A DNA stretch of 64,000 nt from Pomacea canaliculata (taxonomy: Eukaryota > Mollusca > Gastropoda > Architaenioglossa > Ampullariidae). Positions 52,501 through 64,000 of the stretch are shown one piece after another; position 1 is the first letter of the stretch; each line of letters begins with the position of its first letter. A model generated the notes under the pieces. The model did not search any database, was not told where the DNA came from, and was given only the letters and a program-made list of their open reading frames with translations. A program made the translations under genes and the position numbers. The stretch lies in contig NC_037596.1 in the NCBI RefSeq assembly GCF_003073045.1, forward strand, positions 30,326,184 to 30,390,183, read 5' to 3'.

Positions 52501-55400
52501 GCCAATCGCATGCATTTACGGCCACAAGCCTGCCTTTTAATATTGGCGTTTGACCCCAAAACGACGCTTGTCGCTACGGATCCTTGGAGAGTAAGCATCG
52601 AAAAGGACTTCACAACTCAAGTCTTCGCTACCTCGGGTGTCAGCTATCACCAGTCACACAAAAGACGTGGGGTCAGGGACAGGGACCAATAGAGTCAAAG
52701 CCCACTCATCAAACTGAGTGTAAAAGTGACTTTTGTCCCTGCGAACTCCTGAGCAACTCTTTGCATCGTAGTGGAAAAGTTGCTCTGGTCACAAGAGTCG
52801 GCGCTGATTCTACTTTGAGGAACTCCAGGCCTACTGGTGACGGAACCAAGGTGCACGTGGTGCACGGGGAAGATTCGTGTGAGAATTCGTCCTAATCTTC
52901 TACACCGCACATCTCTCGTCGGGGTGCCGGACAACAGAAGACAAAAGTAACTGAACTTCATTTCTTCTCTGACGTGTCGAGAGAGTCCTGCATACAACAA
53001 GAACCATTGTGCGAAATCGCAAGTGCCAGTTGCGTGTGTCCATCAGAGACTAACATTGCACACAACAAAGGCACTTGGGTCAAGCTGTGGTGTATGTGTT
53101 TTGTACGGAATGAGTGAGCGTGTAGTGGTACGAGTGTAGTAGTTAATAATAGATTGACTCACTAGATTTCTGGATTAGTATTAAGGAGAATAATTAGTAT
53201 TAACGAGACACCATAGATAACTTGCCAAAATAGGGAATAAATTCATTTGTATATGTGCATGTTTGTTTTTTTTATTCCTTTGTCATTTTGTAATCTGTAT
53301 AATACTCTCGATGATTAATAACTTTCTTTAAACACTTAATTTCCTTGAGTTATTCATTAGAGCTATGCGTGCTCGGGGGCTCGATCTCATTATAAATGTA
53401 ATAATCAATTTAGTGTAAGTTCACTTGGTAAATGTCGGGCTGAGTTGTTAGAGGTAGCTAGAGTTTTATCAGCCGAGGTGACACTCTGCTGTTTGCTTTA
53501 ATAACACATTTTATAAAATTAATTTTTATCTGTTCATACATTTTGACTTATCTTAAAGAACTTAAGTGTAGGTGACAAATATATGTAACAAGTATAGGTA
53601 GTATACCTTTGTTTGCATAGATCGTTTTAAATGGAGCAGACAGACATAACTTGTTGGCTTTTAGTAGCTGTGTAGGCAAATTTCATTGAATGTTGCTAAC
53701 AATTTCACGTGTTTGTAACAGTTTCTGTCAAGATCCATACAAACAGTAGCAGATATCCTTTAATGGAGGAAACAAAAGCTACTTTAAAGTGTGAGAGCAA
53801 TGAGCGGTCTGATGTAATAAAGTACACGTGGCCAGAAAATGCAGGCGGGTTCCCTGATGGCAGTAGCCTGATCATCACTAGAGTGACCAGGGAACATCAT
53901 GGAAACCGAGTGAGGTGTGAGGCGATGTCTAGTGATGGTGAAGTTGTCTCCAGTGACAGACTGCAATTACAGGTTTACTGTGAGTATTGGGATCCGACAA
54001 CAGTGAATGTTATGAATAAAGATACTTAGTGATCGATAGCATTTGGTCTTCTTAAGGAAATGAGTTTAACGTTTAAGAGCGCTATTACTTGAGTGAAGAC
54101 TAAACACGTGACTAGACGACGGTAGAAAGGGTTTGATGTACAAACTGTCATTAGGGGGTTTCATCTTGCTTTTTCTGTGTGTGAGTATGTGTGTGTGTGT
54201 GTGTAAATTATCTATGCCATGAAAAATAACTACTCCTGGACCAGATACCTTTCTGATTCAATAGATGATATGTTGGACAAATCACGTTCTATCGGCTTGT
54301 TTACAGATCGCCCGGTTATCAGGATAACACGGAGTGACAATCAGGGTCATCCACTGTCCATCTTCACTGAGGTCATCAAGGGTCACAATGTGACGTTTGT
54401 GTGTGACGCTGACAGCAACCCGCCTCCTGCTTCCATCACGTGGTCAGGGAAAGTAAACAGCACTACTGGGGAGCTACACATCATAGCAGCACAGCAGACG
54501 ACACACGAAGGTATCTACACCTGTACCGTGGTCACTGAGACAGTTGATGATGATGATCGTCTACCACTGTCGACAACTCATCAACTTGGTTTCATCATTA
54601 AAGGTATTCTAAGGCATTTACTCACCTCTCTCACACACACACACACACACAGATTAACATTTTGTATTTTCTGCCAGGTTTGGAAACACCTTCAGATATT
54701 TCGCGAAACACGGTCATTTTCTCGCTTTTATTCTAAGCCTTATAATCAGGAACATTTTGAGTCTATCGGCGACACTTTTTCATGTACATCATGGGTTTTA
54801 CAACATGACACAATGCTGAGGTAAGGGAAACAGCAATTAATCAAAGCAGAGATAATTACTTATCCTATGGTCACGTGAGATTTAATTTTCTTGTATCTAC
54901 ATTTTAAACTTATGGTTACTTATGTTTGTTATGTCTTTGTCTTTGCAGTCCTTTAAAAAGACGTCACATAAATTACAGGAAGTGTAGTGAATACATTTTT
55001 AGATTATTATCTTTGATAACCAGCATACTTAACCCATTCTTTCAGTAATAACAGTATATTGTGTCTCCTCCCATATAAAGATTTATGGGAAACTATAGTG
55101 TTGATAGAGATATTCTTTCTTGACCTGTAAAAAATCTCTTTGCAGGTTACTGTGTGTTTTTGTTTGTTCTTTATTGAAAAAGAACGAGACCTGGAGTGAT
55201 TTCAACAGCGCAGCATTTGTCTCCACGTGCAGTTGACATTGCCAAAGGTTGATGAATTTGAGTGCATGAATAGACGACAGGGTCCGTGAGTTAACCTTAC
55301 ATCTAAGTTTTTTTTTAAGTTAACTCCAGCATTATCTCTCCAGACTTTGATGACAAAGTCAACTGTGTGAGTGAGCCCTTATTTAACGTGCACGTGACAG
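46461..55400 (+). CDS. Gene D: signal peptide, two SRCR, four Ig domains
   Basis: Exons: 46461-46518 (leader), 48529-48679, 49177-49346 (SRCR1), 49688-49829, 50351-50517 (SRCR2), 51327-51584 (IgA1), 51746-52042 (IgB1), 53722-53979 (IgA2), 54307-54603 (IgB2), 55344-55400 (linker). About 618 codons, phases consistent, no internal stop. The order equals gene B. Possible last exons follow at 55854 and 56016, with AATAAA near 56238. Predicted extracellular recognition protein; secreted or membrane-bound is undecided. Confidence 0.82.
46680..48000 (+). mobile_element. Decayed CR1-like LINE in intron 1 of gene D
   Basis: The endonuclease relic (about 46680-46960, AKKLSHHGRPSG) is followed by reverse-transcriptase relics (47400-48000: EAIIVTIYNKGNH, NYRVISLLSVVGKCYSS, YPTTDNIFSL, DSVQQATFLTALI). 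Stops and frameshifts throughout. Confidence 0.68.
48529..49346 (+). CDS. Gene D SRCR1 domain (exons 48529-48679 and 49177-49346)
   Basis: Six cysteines: RTVC, VVCRKLG, LRCTGEE, DQC, LSC and AITC. The patch 49283-49333 is strongly changed from gene B and is mostly non-synonymous. Confidence 0.86.
49688..50517 (+). CDS. Gene D SRCR2 domain (exons 49688-49829 and 50351-50517)
   Basis: Reads IGVGYWRTVC, LTARVVCRQLGLAW, YSAMFRLGARTF, CLGNETSITECQ and ITCSDC. Open throughout. Confidence 0.84.
51327..51584 (+). CDS. Gene D IgA1 exon
   Basis: 258 nt, phase 1-1; NATLKC, IKYTW, RVRC. Differences from other copies include SGVIKY and GEVDSSD. Confidence 0.87.
51746..52042 (+). CDS. Gene D IgB1 exon
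   Basis: 297 nt, phase 1-1; FVC, ITWSGK, NYTC. Almost identical to gene C IgB. Confidence 0.88.
52092..53483. mobile_element. LTR-like insertion between the Ig pairs of gene D
   Basis: A 1392-bp insert with ends TGTCAC and GTGACA, flanked by CTCTG (52087-52091, 53484-53488). The same intron in gene B is only 265 bp. The right part, read in reverse, resembles the 11151 element near its CAATTTAGTG segment, so this is an inverted relative of that family. Confidence 0.65.
53722..53979 (+). CDS. Gene D IgA2 exon
   Basis: 258 nt, phase 1-1; KATLKCESNE, IKYTW, RVRC. The glycosylation motif NAT of other copies is lost (KAT). Confidence 0.87.
54307..54603 (+). CDS. Gene D IgB2 exon
   Basis: 297 nt, phase 1-1; FVC, ITWSGK, IYTC. 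Donor AAAG|GTATTC. Confidence 0.87.
55344..55400 (+). CDS. Gene D 57-nt linker exon
   Basis: Acceptor TCTCTCCAG, donor ACAG|GTAAGT, phase 1-1. Encodes DFDDKVNCVSEPLFNVHVT. Same length and phase as 25829-25885 in gene B. Confidence 0.6.
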
Positions 55401-55853
55401 GTAAGTATCCAGACACTGGTTGTTTGCCTCTAAGTACATAAGTAAGAAATGGTCCACGGGGAGAGTCTTGACCCTGTCAGTTTAATGTTAAAGGTCTACT
55501 TGATCATGTGGAGTGAATTCCACATCCTCCTGCCCTATAACGTCCATCCTACACAAAGTCCCGAGCATGTTGAAGAACATATAAGTACCACAAACTAAAG
55601 GTTAGGTTCTATCTTGCAATTGCTTTGTCAAGATGTGATAACATATTTATAAAACTTATTCTTAATGTTCAAAACTATACAGGCACACGCACGGAAATAT
55701 GACCGAAAGAGAAAATCATAGTTTGAAACTAGCAGTAGTAGTTTATGGATGTTGTCGAACGAGTGTTCCAATCTTGTTTTGTACTAAGCCGTTGGTTCTA
55801 TTTTCTTTGTGTGAGATCACGACCAGCCTCCTCAGCCTCTTGTTCTCGTTTAG

Positions 55854-56242
55854 GCGAACAGACTCCACGAGTCACATTCGTTCAGCAAAACCATCACTTC
55901 CAGAATTTGTGCACCTGGTACGAGGTAGTGCTCTTTACATTTTTATATTTCGGTAACAGTAAGCTGTATTAAATTATTTTAAATGAGATCACATTGTGTC
56001 TCTCTACCTTTTCAGGACATGCTCTACTTCGTGATCTACAGTTTCTTAACCAGTGATAAGTGAAGAAGAGGAGGCTCAAAACTGCAGCAAAAGAAAAAAA
56101 AAACATTCAGATTGTCACAAGCAATTTTTTAATTTATTGTAAAGATATCGAGAGGCATGTCCAATCTCTGCCTAATGGTAATTGAAATGCTGGAAAATGA
56201 AAGCTACAACTGATTTGAGCGAGGTGACTGAGGAGGAAATAA
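55854..56242 (+). CDS. Possible 3' exons and polyadenylation signal of gene D
   Basis: After CTCGTTTAG a phase-compatible frame reads GEQTPRVTFVQQNHHFQN, then CTWYE, and either splices at GAG|GTAGTG or reads on to TAA at about 55970 through a short hydrophobic stretch. A second acceptor at 56015 opens a short frame to a stop. AATAAA lies near 56238. Which form is used cannot be decided. Confidence 0.35.
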
Positions 56243-58550
56243 AGATTGTAGAGTAAAATGAGACTGTGTGCTTTGTAATGTTAAGAAATGAGTAATTAAA
56301 TTATCGCATAATGAGAAAGATGATATTTTTTTCGTGTTTTAAAGATCTCACACATTAATCTGACATCAGCTCAAGAGATTCTGAGCCTTCTGTGATATCA
56401 ATGACACATTCTGGATAGAGGGGACCTTACAGAAATAAAAGTTAAATACCACATTCGGACAATGCTTTAATGGACAGGTGCAGACTTTGTCTTCTGATTT
56501 GTATTTTACAAATTGTTAGTACTTGATTATATGAACAAATAAATATCGTACTAGCATCGCAGTAACTAAAAGAGAATATTTCATTACTGATTGTCAAATT
56601 GTATTTTATGGTTCGTGCACAACACAAGTGCAAGAAATATATGGAAAAGTTTAAACTGTCAACACATACCTCAACAAAAAAATAAAACAAAAAGCAGGCG
56701 AGGTAATACACAAGTAAGCTGAACTCTAGCCTACGAATTTCTGGATATAATAACTAGCAGTTATCTCCTCTGATCCACAGTTAGGATTTAACATACATAC
56801 ACTCTGAATGTGAAAGATTTGCAGGGCTCTACACCAAGTAATACACACTCACACAAACAATAAAAACTGGGATTTCAGCACACCCTGTATTATTATTAGT
56901 AGGACAGGTAAAACAAGTCTCTCACGCATAACGAATTTCCGACTTTTAGCGGCCTCATCACGGTTCCCACGATGAAAGTACTGACCAAGACCCAGTGTTA
57001 GAGGTCAAACAGGGGAGGGACTCACTCAGAGAGAAGATGAGCGCCTCTACATGTATAAGTTCAGAGAAATGACTGGCAGAGAAGAAACCTAATGCCCGAA
57101 AAGGTGGATTAACATGGACCACGCTCCCCATCAGCAAATTTCAGTGACTGAGAACTTGAAGGAATGACACTCATAGAACAAGAAATAAATTCTTAACTTT
57201 TGAATAATGGCAACACCCGAACTGATATTTTACAATAATATAAGACTGGAGTATTTGCTGTTGTGGATTTATCGGAGATAAATAAAAACCATTCGCAAAA
57301 TTCTTTAATATTCTGTAGTGAGTACTGTGATATGTCCCTTGGCATAGGGCGATGCAATTTCTTGCGGGACGCTATAAATAATGGTGTTGAACAGGTACTC
57401 AGGTCAAAGCTTCATGTGTTTGCACGATAGGGCTGCTAGGTCCATCTTAGCATCTAAGCTTGAAACTTTGCCATCATAATTAATTCTACTGCCGGCAGCT
57501 AGCTTTATGCGCTTTGACATAAGCAATCAGTTTAACACTATCGCCGTTAAACAAACATACACATATCGTACATGTGTATACAAAAGAGTGCGTACACAAA
57601 AAACAGACACATCTACAAACGAGTATGAAAGACAAAAAGGAAACAATCTACTTAAAATATTTTTTAAAAGTAGGTCCTGAGGTCAGACATAATCATTCCA
57701 TGTGGTACTTGTATCCCAGACCCTGGGGAAAGAGAAGTAAGACGAGAGGTATCCGATGTCAAACCTGGCACATGCATATCAAACAAAAACCGCGAGGAGT
57801 TATAACAAAAAATTGGTTAAAGATAAGGTTGACACAAGGGATTGGAGAGACACACTGAGATGAGAAGATTTTAATAAATCAAGCAGGTGTTAAATGTTGT
57901 GGAGCCTCTAACTTTTCTTGCACATAACGGAATTCTTGTCTCTAAGATCCAAATGGTTATATACCTCAGACAATCTTATCATATTGGAGTTCATTATCCT
58001 GTCCTTTTATTTTGTACAGCTGCAAAGTGTTGTTTTAGAGTGAATTTAATGTTCATATAAGACACGTTGCCTGCACATGTGTAAAGACATTATGATCATC
58101 GCACAAAATAAATGTTATTACACACAAGTTACACACAAGTATCATTACATACTGTACATTTCTAGTGTAGAATCCACGTCAGGATTAGTGTTTGATCGGA
58201 TACAACTAAAAGCTAAACTCTCAAGGGATTAGTGTCAAGGATGCTCGAGCACACACACACACACAAGCGCACGCACGCAGTACAAAAGATAGTTTAAGTC
58301 TTTATAGGATGCCATGCCCAAACTAAGAGATGAGCGTATGACAAAAGTTCGATCCCTAAATAAGTGTAAAATAATTTTATTCTTTTTCCGATATTTGTTG
58401 AAGATATGTGACATTAAATGTCCATAAATGTAGTTTAACAGATAGCTGCTCATCTAGTTCTTGTGCCTGTAAAACGTCGACTTTATGTCAGTGAAATCTT
58501 ACAGTCGTCACGATTAGAAAAATTCTTTCAGCAACAGTTATATATTGCTG
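56243..58550. other. Gene D downstream region
   Basis: A decayed copy of the tail exon lies near 56780-56852 (in-frame TAG), followed by the conserved receptor 3' flank with AATAAA at 57281-57286. Nothing recognised in about 57530-58550. Confidence 0.45.
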
Positions 58551-58805
58551 TTAATCTGTAATCCCCAGATACGTGAAGCAGTCTGTTCCCAGGATGTTCT
58601 TTCCTTGAAGATGGATTGGGAGTTCCTGTTTGTTGTTGATTCTCATCACTTTGGTCTTCTTTCTGTTGACCTTTACGCCAGTCTTGTCTGCTTCTTCAGC
58701 TAGCTTACTCAGTTCGTTTTCTACATGTTGTTGCCGATGAGACAGAAGACACAGAAGGTCCACTGGGTACCAGTGTTGTTGATTATGTTTTGTTCTAATC
58801 TGCAA
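58551..58805 (-). mobile_element. LINE reverse-transcriptase fragment
   Basis: An 84-codon minus-strand frame with VDLLCLLSHRQQHVENELS, KTGVKVNRKKTKVMRINN and TYLGI, the region after the YxDD-type active site of LINE reverse transcriptases. It is the duplicate of the 5' part of 42283-43005; the remainder is lost. Confidence 0.8.
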
Positions 58806-61028
58806 AAAATATTATTTACATCATGAAAAGTGAGCCAATAGTAACTGACCTATGATTAATACCTATAACAAATCAAGTCGTACACTACGTCTAAGATTTC
58901 TTTGCCTGTCTCTTGTATAACTGTTCGGGAGCATCTCTGGGGAGTATCCGGCACTGGCTGATATTTGTCTCTTGCAAGTATTTGTAATATGTGGAGATAG
59001 TCAATGCATACACTTTTCTGTGTTATATATCCTGTCCTATCTGACTTTGATGTTTTATTTCTATAAGATTAAGGAATTTTCTTTCAGTGTTTGTTTTTCT
59101 CGTATGGAAGTTTTCCTTTTCTTTATTTCAAGTTTGTTTTTCAACAAAATCTAGATGGCACGAATCACGATCATGAGTGCTCTGTTAAAGAACACACCAA
59201 AATTATTAAAATAAAACTAGTAGTCTGTATTACAGGGCGAATGAGGATGTACATTAAATTTTTTTGTGTATTGTACACTTTTCGTTGCACCAACATTTGT
59301 CCCTACTAGATTATTTGTTCTCTATTGTTAGTGTAAATGATTGTGAAAGCTAAGATTTCTAGGAACCTATGGCAGAATGTCCGATACAAGCTTCAGTATT
59401 AATCGCCACTTTAAGTCGAAAGTCAAGCATCGTTAGCAGGAAGAATCACTGATGTGTCGATAATACTGTCGTTGTTGTCAGTGTGGACACAAGCGACGTT
59501 CACGCCTCTTCCTTCCTGATGACATCGACTGGACACTCAGATATCACACAACCGAATAAACCGTTGGTCCTGCATGCAGCTGCACATGTCATGATTAAAG
59601 ATTTTAGACACTTTCAAAGCTTTGTGGTGTTTAGGGCTAGGAGACGGGTCCATGTTACTCCTTTCCTTCATTGTCTGAAATGGCTACGCAGTCACTCTTG
59701 TATCCAGTACACACTGTCCGTGCTGTGTTTTAATACCTTTGCTAGCACCTGCCCTGATTATTTATCTGAACTTCTCTTCCCTTAAGTCCCAGTTAGATAA
59801 CTTTGCTGTTTGACCCCCGTCTTCTATCATCAGAGCAACATATGGCCACAGGACTTTTAGTTATTGTGCATCGGAACTCTCTCCTTTTTTAATATTCGCC
59901 ACCTACCCACTGTTGAATCCTCTAAACGTTCACTGATAACACACCTCATCCTTAAGCATTAGTAGTAGACCATTTCCCATAATGCTTGTCCATTTATTCC
60001 GCAGTTTCTTCCTTTTCCGTTTATTGCTCCTTTTCTGCTTGTCTTCCTTTTGTAAGATTATACTTTCACTCTAAGCGAATTAGTTTCTCTTTGTGTTTTT
60101 TTGTATTTTTTAAAATTCATTGTCGGTACTGTGGTTTCTCCTTTCGTAGCTCATTCGTTGTTTGTTTCTTCTTCTGTCTCTCGTAAGTTGTCCATGTCTC
60201 GTTCTTTTGCTAAAGAAGGATGTTTTTCTTGTTGACTATGAAAGTAGGAGGTTGACTTATATGACACGAAACTAGCAGTTTATTACATAGATAGATCCCA
60301 ATCCACAAACATTTTATACACAATTCTGGCCGCTTCTGACTTCGTATCTATGCTTAACAACTATTCATTGCAATAGATGTATTAAGTTTTCTTCTGTCGG
60401 CTACTTTTAGCAGCTAATAACAAAGCCACCACAATTTGCAAGTTTTCATGCACGATAATATTGTGACAACATGCAAACATACACACAAGCTGCTAAACAA
60501 ATCCGTGCCATTATTTCTGTAAAACACTATTTCCTTACATTTTGTACAAAGTAAAACTGCGAAAAGTGAGAAAAAAATGTAGGCATCGTCCTCACAAACT
60601 AAATTGGTCAGGAAATACAAAAGGTATTAAAAAGCAATGTTTTGTGATATGTTCAGGAGATGTTATGACTACACAAACTACACCTGCACCTATAACCGTG
60701 ATAGGATGTGAAACAAACGCTTAGACTATATCAATAAAACCGATCACAAGCTGGGTTTTATGAGGCCTATCTTTAAACTTTAAACTGTTTAATTGACAAC
60801 AAATGACTAAAATTTGACTTTTGAGATTTAGCGCATTCGTGTTGTGTTGAGGAAATGTGTCTGTGTGTGAGACAGTACGACACATTTCTTTAGAAAATCC
60901 TTTTCCCGTTATTAACTTCCTTGTTGTCTGACTTAAAACATCCACACTGCGGTCTGTGCTCAGTGTCAGCTTTCCAGCCAGACTCTCCTCACATCCTCGT
61001 CTTCCTGCAAGACATCGCAGCTAACATC
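58806..61028 (+). promoter_or_regulatory. Upstream flank of gene E
   Basis: Duplicate of the gene D flank. A TATATCAATA box lies at 60727-60736, and the conserved 5' UTR-like block starts near 60910. No other gene supported. Confidence 0.5.
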
Positions 61029-64000
61029 ATGATGCGCTCAGTCCTCAGTGTCTGTGTGATGTTTACTCTTCTACTACAAGGTTTGAGTAAGTACTCAATT
61101 ACACTTTGTCTTAACATAGTTATGATATGATGCTACAAGAAGACCATGCCAGCCCCTGTAGTACTCGTGTGATGACCGACCTTTACAGCATCAGTAAAGT
61201 CAGCGGCTTGACTGTCGTATCACGTGACCATGACTAGTCTCCTAACAAGGTCACGTGCAACATGCAACATCCTATGAGGGTTCAGGACAGAAGTGGCTCA
61301 TCTGTTCCAATACTTGCATGACGTTTTCTGGTCATTACTGAAGCGTATATAGTGACACTTGTTCTATGTACTTATATAAAGATGAAACGAATGTATGACA
61401 GCAAATAGCTGCCACATTTATCTACCAGCCAACGGGTGTCAGTCAACACACGCCTCAACAATCACAACAAACTCAGTAAATAGGACGTCGGCCACTGTCA
61501 TCTCACTGAAGATATCAACACATAAAGTGGCGAGTGAAGGAGAAAAGAGAAGATAAAAATACAAAAAGCAGAGAATTTCAAAAAGCAAATCAGTTACCCA
61601 AAACTGTTTTGTAAAGTGATTAAAGGTGGGTAAAAGTGAAAAACTACTACCGGGTGAAAATATTACAAATGATGAATGGATGAAGTCCTTTTCCAAGATG
61701 AGAACCCTCATATACCGAAAGTAGATTGCACAAATTTTGATAATCAGTCTGGAATAGAGGAACTCAATGAGACCATTAGAGAGAGCGAGGTACATACCGC
61801 AATACGAAACCTCAAGTCGCAAAGTGTGTGACACAGATAAAGTGTTTGTATTAGCCGATGAATAGGCATTTGACATTTTAACTAAATATTTTAATTCAAT
61901 TTTTACTAGCGGAAAATGTCCAGATATATAAAATAAAGCTATAATTGTACCAATATATGAGTAAGGCAATCGAGAGTGCCCTGTAACTACAGAGGTACCT
62001 CCCTTCTAAGCGTGGTGGGGAAATGCTACTCATCAATATGAAATACAAGATTATATCGTTTGCTTGAAATAAACAAGTTGAAAGGAAAACTGGCTTTGGG
62101 AAGATATTCTCATTGTATGCTGTGATTAAAAAACAAATCTGATTAAACAGACCAGACGGTATTCATGGTTTGTGGATAAGGGCGTATGACTGTTTAACAA
62201 GCAACATTACTGAGAGCCCTAATTATCTCTGGAACATCTCTCCTTTTTACTAAAACAATAATGTCAATGTATGAATCTCTAAAAGCATGTATTTGAACGA
62301 ATAACCAACTCACCATTGAGAGAGACAGAAATCGTTTTTCGCCATTATTTTTTTCTTTTTCTCTTCTTGAGATTTGTTTTGTATCACAGCATTTGAACCT
62401 GTGCATTTGGGCCAGCAGATAAAGATCATTGCGATATTTATTTTGACATGCGTTTATTCAGCTTTTCTTTTTGTGATCTCATGCGTCAGTGTCCTTTGTT
62501 ACTTATTTCTTAGACATAGTTACAATGTAAATAAAGAGAGGTTTATATAAAGCAAGTAAGCGCTTCCTATGATGTATGAAATGTCTAATACAGCGGTTCT
62601 CAACCTGTGGGGCGCGACCCCCTGGGGGGTCGCGACGTGCCTACAAGGGGGTCGCGAAGGTGGTCATTTTTTAACAGTTTCTTATACCGGTATTAGTGAA
62701 ATTAGTTTACATTGTGTAACCGAGTGGTGCGGGGGCTCAAACTCCAAATCTCTTCTCCCTATTCAAGTACACTGTCTCGGCAATGCAGTGACTTCTCACT
62801 TCCAAAACTCAAAACACAATCCCCCTTTCAACAATTAAGCCTCCAATCTCCCTCCTCTCGCCTTTTCACCGACCTAGCTGGCTAAAGGCCTATTCCCACG
62901 CTGCAATATTTCTTGTACAAGAACTTGCGCATAGACAGCTTAGTGCAATGCGTCCTATTCCCACGTAGCAAGGCCACACAAGTGTCTTGCGAACTGACGT
63001 CATCCGCACACTGCATTGTGGGAAGTTAACAATATGGCAGCCTACATCGAAGACGAGATACTTTTCGAAGCAACTGTGGCGACTCTAGTTATTTTACATG
63101 AAGAGGAGAGAGAGAAGAAGAGAGAAAAAAAGATGTGGGTGAGGGAGTGGGTAGCTCGAAGGAACCGATTCGGAGCTTATTCGTGTCTGCTTAAAGAAAT
63201 ATCGTCAGAAGATTCACGGGAGTGCAGACGCTTTTTGCGAATGTCGTCTGCCACATTTTATGATCTGCTTCATTTAATCGAGCCTGCAATTCGCAGACAA
63301 GACACATGAGACAGTGTATACAAGCAGAAGAAAGACTGGCAGTGACCCTGATAATTTTCCCACATCGCAATCATCTTCACGCAGTTCTCCTCCGACCACA
63401 TGGCCATTGTTGATGTGAAAAAGGAGCCTACTGTGTTCAAGCATTCCGATTGGCTACAGCTCTACAAAGTAGGTCGTCCATGCGGGAAAATAGAAACGCG
63501 CTCTATATCTTGCAACCCAGCGACAAGGCCTCTCTGCGTGCAGTGTGCACAACTCGACAAGGCCTTGCGGGGGCTGCAAACCCCGCAAAGTGCCCAACAT
63601 TGCAACGTGGGAATAGGCCTTAAGGGGGGTCGCGGACGTACCGGTGTTCGTCAGGAGGGGCGTCACAAGTAAAAGGTTGAGAACCGCTGGTCTAATACAT
63701 TTAGTTATTCATTCTAGAATAGAAAAAAAGTTGTTTACTGTTAGGTACAGTTGTTTTGATAATTGGATAATTTGATCAATTGGACATGATAGTGTTGTAC
63801 GTAAATCAACAGATGAACACAAATGTTTTGATTTTCAAGTTGGTAGGTAATATGATTTGCTGTAGCTCCTTACGAATTGACTTTCATGGTTGATTAGATG
63901 CACAGCTGCAAGTCCGGCTGATGGGTGGAAATGCCCCGTGGAATGGCCACCTTGAGATGTTGTACAACGGAACATGGAGCTCAGTCTGTGTCAATGGGTT
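61029..64000 (+). CDS. Gene E: SRCR receptor gene, truncated by the window edge
   Basis: The leader exon 61029-61086 matches genes B and D. The first SRCR exon starts at 63898 and continues past 64000: VRLMGGNAPWNGHLEMLY and NGTWSSVCVNG are visible. Intron 1 is 2.8 kb and contains a LINE relic and a nested transposon pair. The remaining domains are outside the window; by analogy with B and D they should include a second SRCR and Ig pairs. Confidence 0.8.
61590..62235 (+). mobile_element. LINE relic in intron 1 of gene E
   Basis: Decayed reverse-transcriptase segment corresponding to 47400-48000 of gene D; the endonuclease part is missing here. Confidence 0.55.
62886..63620 (+). mobile_element. 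PIF/Harbinger-type element nested in the hAT element
   Basis: Terminal inverted repeats (AGGCCTATTCCCACG) with TAA on both sides (62883-62885, 63621-63623). It carries the start of a Harbinger-like transposase frame and is internally deleted. Confidence 0.85.
63016..63309 (+). pseudogene. Harbinger transposase N-terminal fragment
   Basis: The frame contains RNRFGAYSCLLKEI, CRRFLRMSSATFYDLL and EPAIRRQDT, as near the N-terminus of PIF/Harbinger transposases. A codon-level break follows, with EERLAVTL in an adjacent frame; the catalytic region is missing. Confidence 0.75.

Larger units (their letters stand above)
62591..63689. mobile_element. hAT-type element with nested insertion
   Basis: 15-bp terminal inverted repeats (CAGCGGTTCTCAACC) and an exact 8-bp duplication GTCTAATA (62583-62590, 63690-63697). 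The paralogous sites in genes B and D (near 19110 and 48330) are empty. Only short hAT ends remain outside the nested element. Confidence 0.9.

Noticed and set aside
52510-52895. Frames within the gene D intron insert
   Set aside because: No domain or splice support; they lie in a non-coding LTR-like element.

Overview
The window looks like a gastropod mollusc genome (lineage inferred from style only). It is AT-rich, has spliced genes with short exons and GT/AG junctions, contains animal-type transposons, and carries repeated genes that join scavenger-receptor cysteine-rich (SRCR) and immunoglobulin (Ig) domains. All supported host genes lie on the + strand. No bacterial features, CRISPR arrays or confident RNA genes were seen.

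Layout. Gene A (leader upstream of the window; exons 1018-4942) encodes SRCR1-SRCR2-IgA-IgB and has an in-frame TAA in its fourth visible exon. A decayed SRCR pseudogene (6741-8208) and a candidate terminal tail exon (9973-10133) follow. Gene B (17139-25885) encodes a signal peptide, SRCR1, SRCR2, two IgA-IgB pairs and a short linker exon. An orphan SRCR exon follows at 26349. Gene C (34484-38847) has its own signal peptide and one canonical six-cysteine SRCR, joined within an intron to a gene-A-type IgA-IgB half. A second copy of the decayed pseudogene follows (40198-41666). Gene D (46461-55400, perhaps to about 56240) has the same plan as B. Gene E starts at 61029 and runs off the right edge inside its first SRCR exon.

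The predicted products are extracellular recognition proteins: an N-terminal signal peptide, SRCR ligand-binding domains, then Ig stalk domains. Domains begin and end in phase 1, so domain pairs can be duplicated, skipped or swapped without breaking the frame. Comparison of paralogs shows three things: an SRCR1 patch that is far more divergent than the adjoining intron, IgB exons that share a 75-base identical core in all six copies, and a chimeric gene C. Together these suggest an immune-type receptor family evolving by duplication, recombination and diversification. No transmembrane exon was firmly identified, so it is unresolved whether the products are secreted or membrane-bound.

The rest is intron and intergenic DNA shaped by transposons. 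Several have exact ends and target-site duplications, some confirmed by an empty site in a paralog: two pogo/Tigger-type elements (5484-6348, 16282-16788), LTR-like insertions (3377-3723, 11151-12445, 21796-22827, 52092-53483), a hAT element carrying a nested Harbinger element (62591-63689), a small hAT MITE (18291-18418), and LINE relics. Exon borders were set by hand from splice consensus, reading phase and comparison between copies; transcripts were not available.
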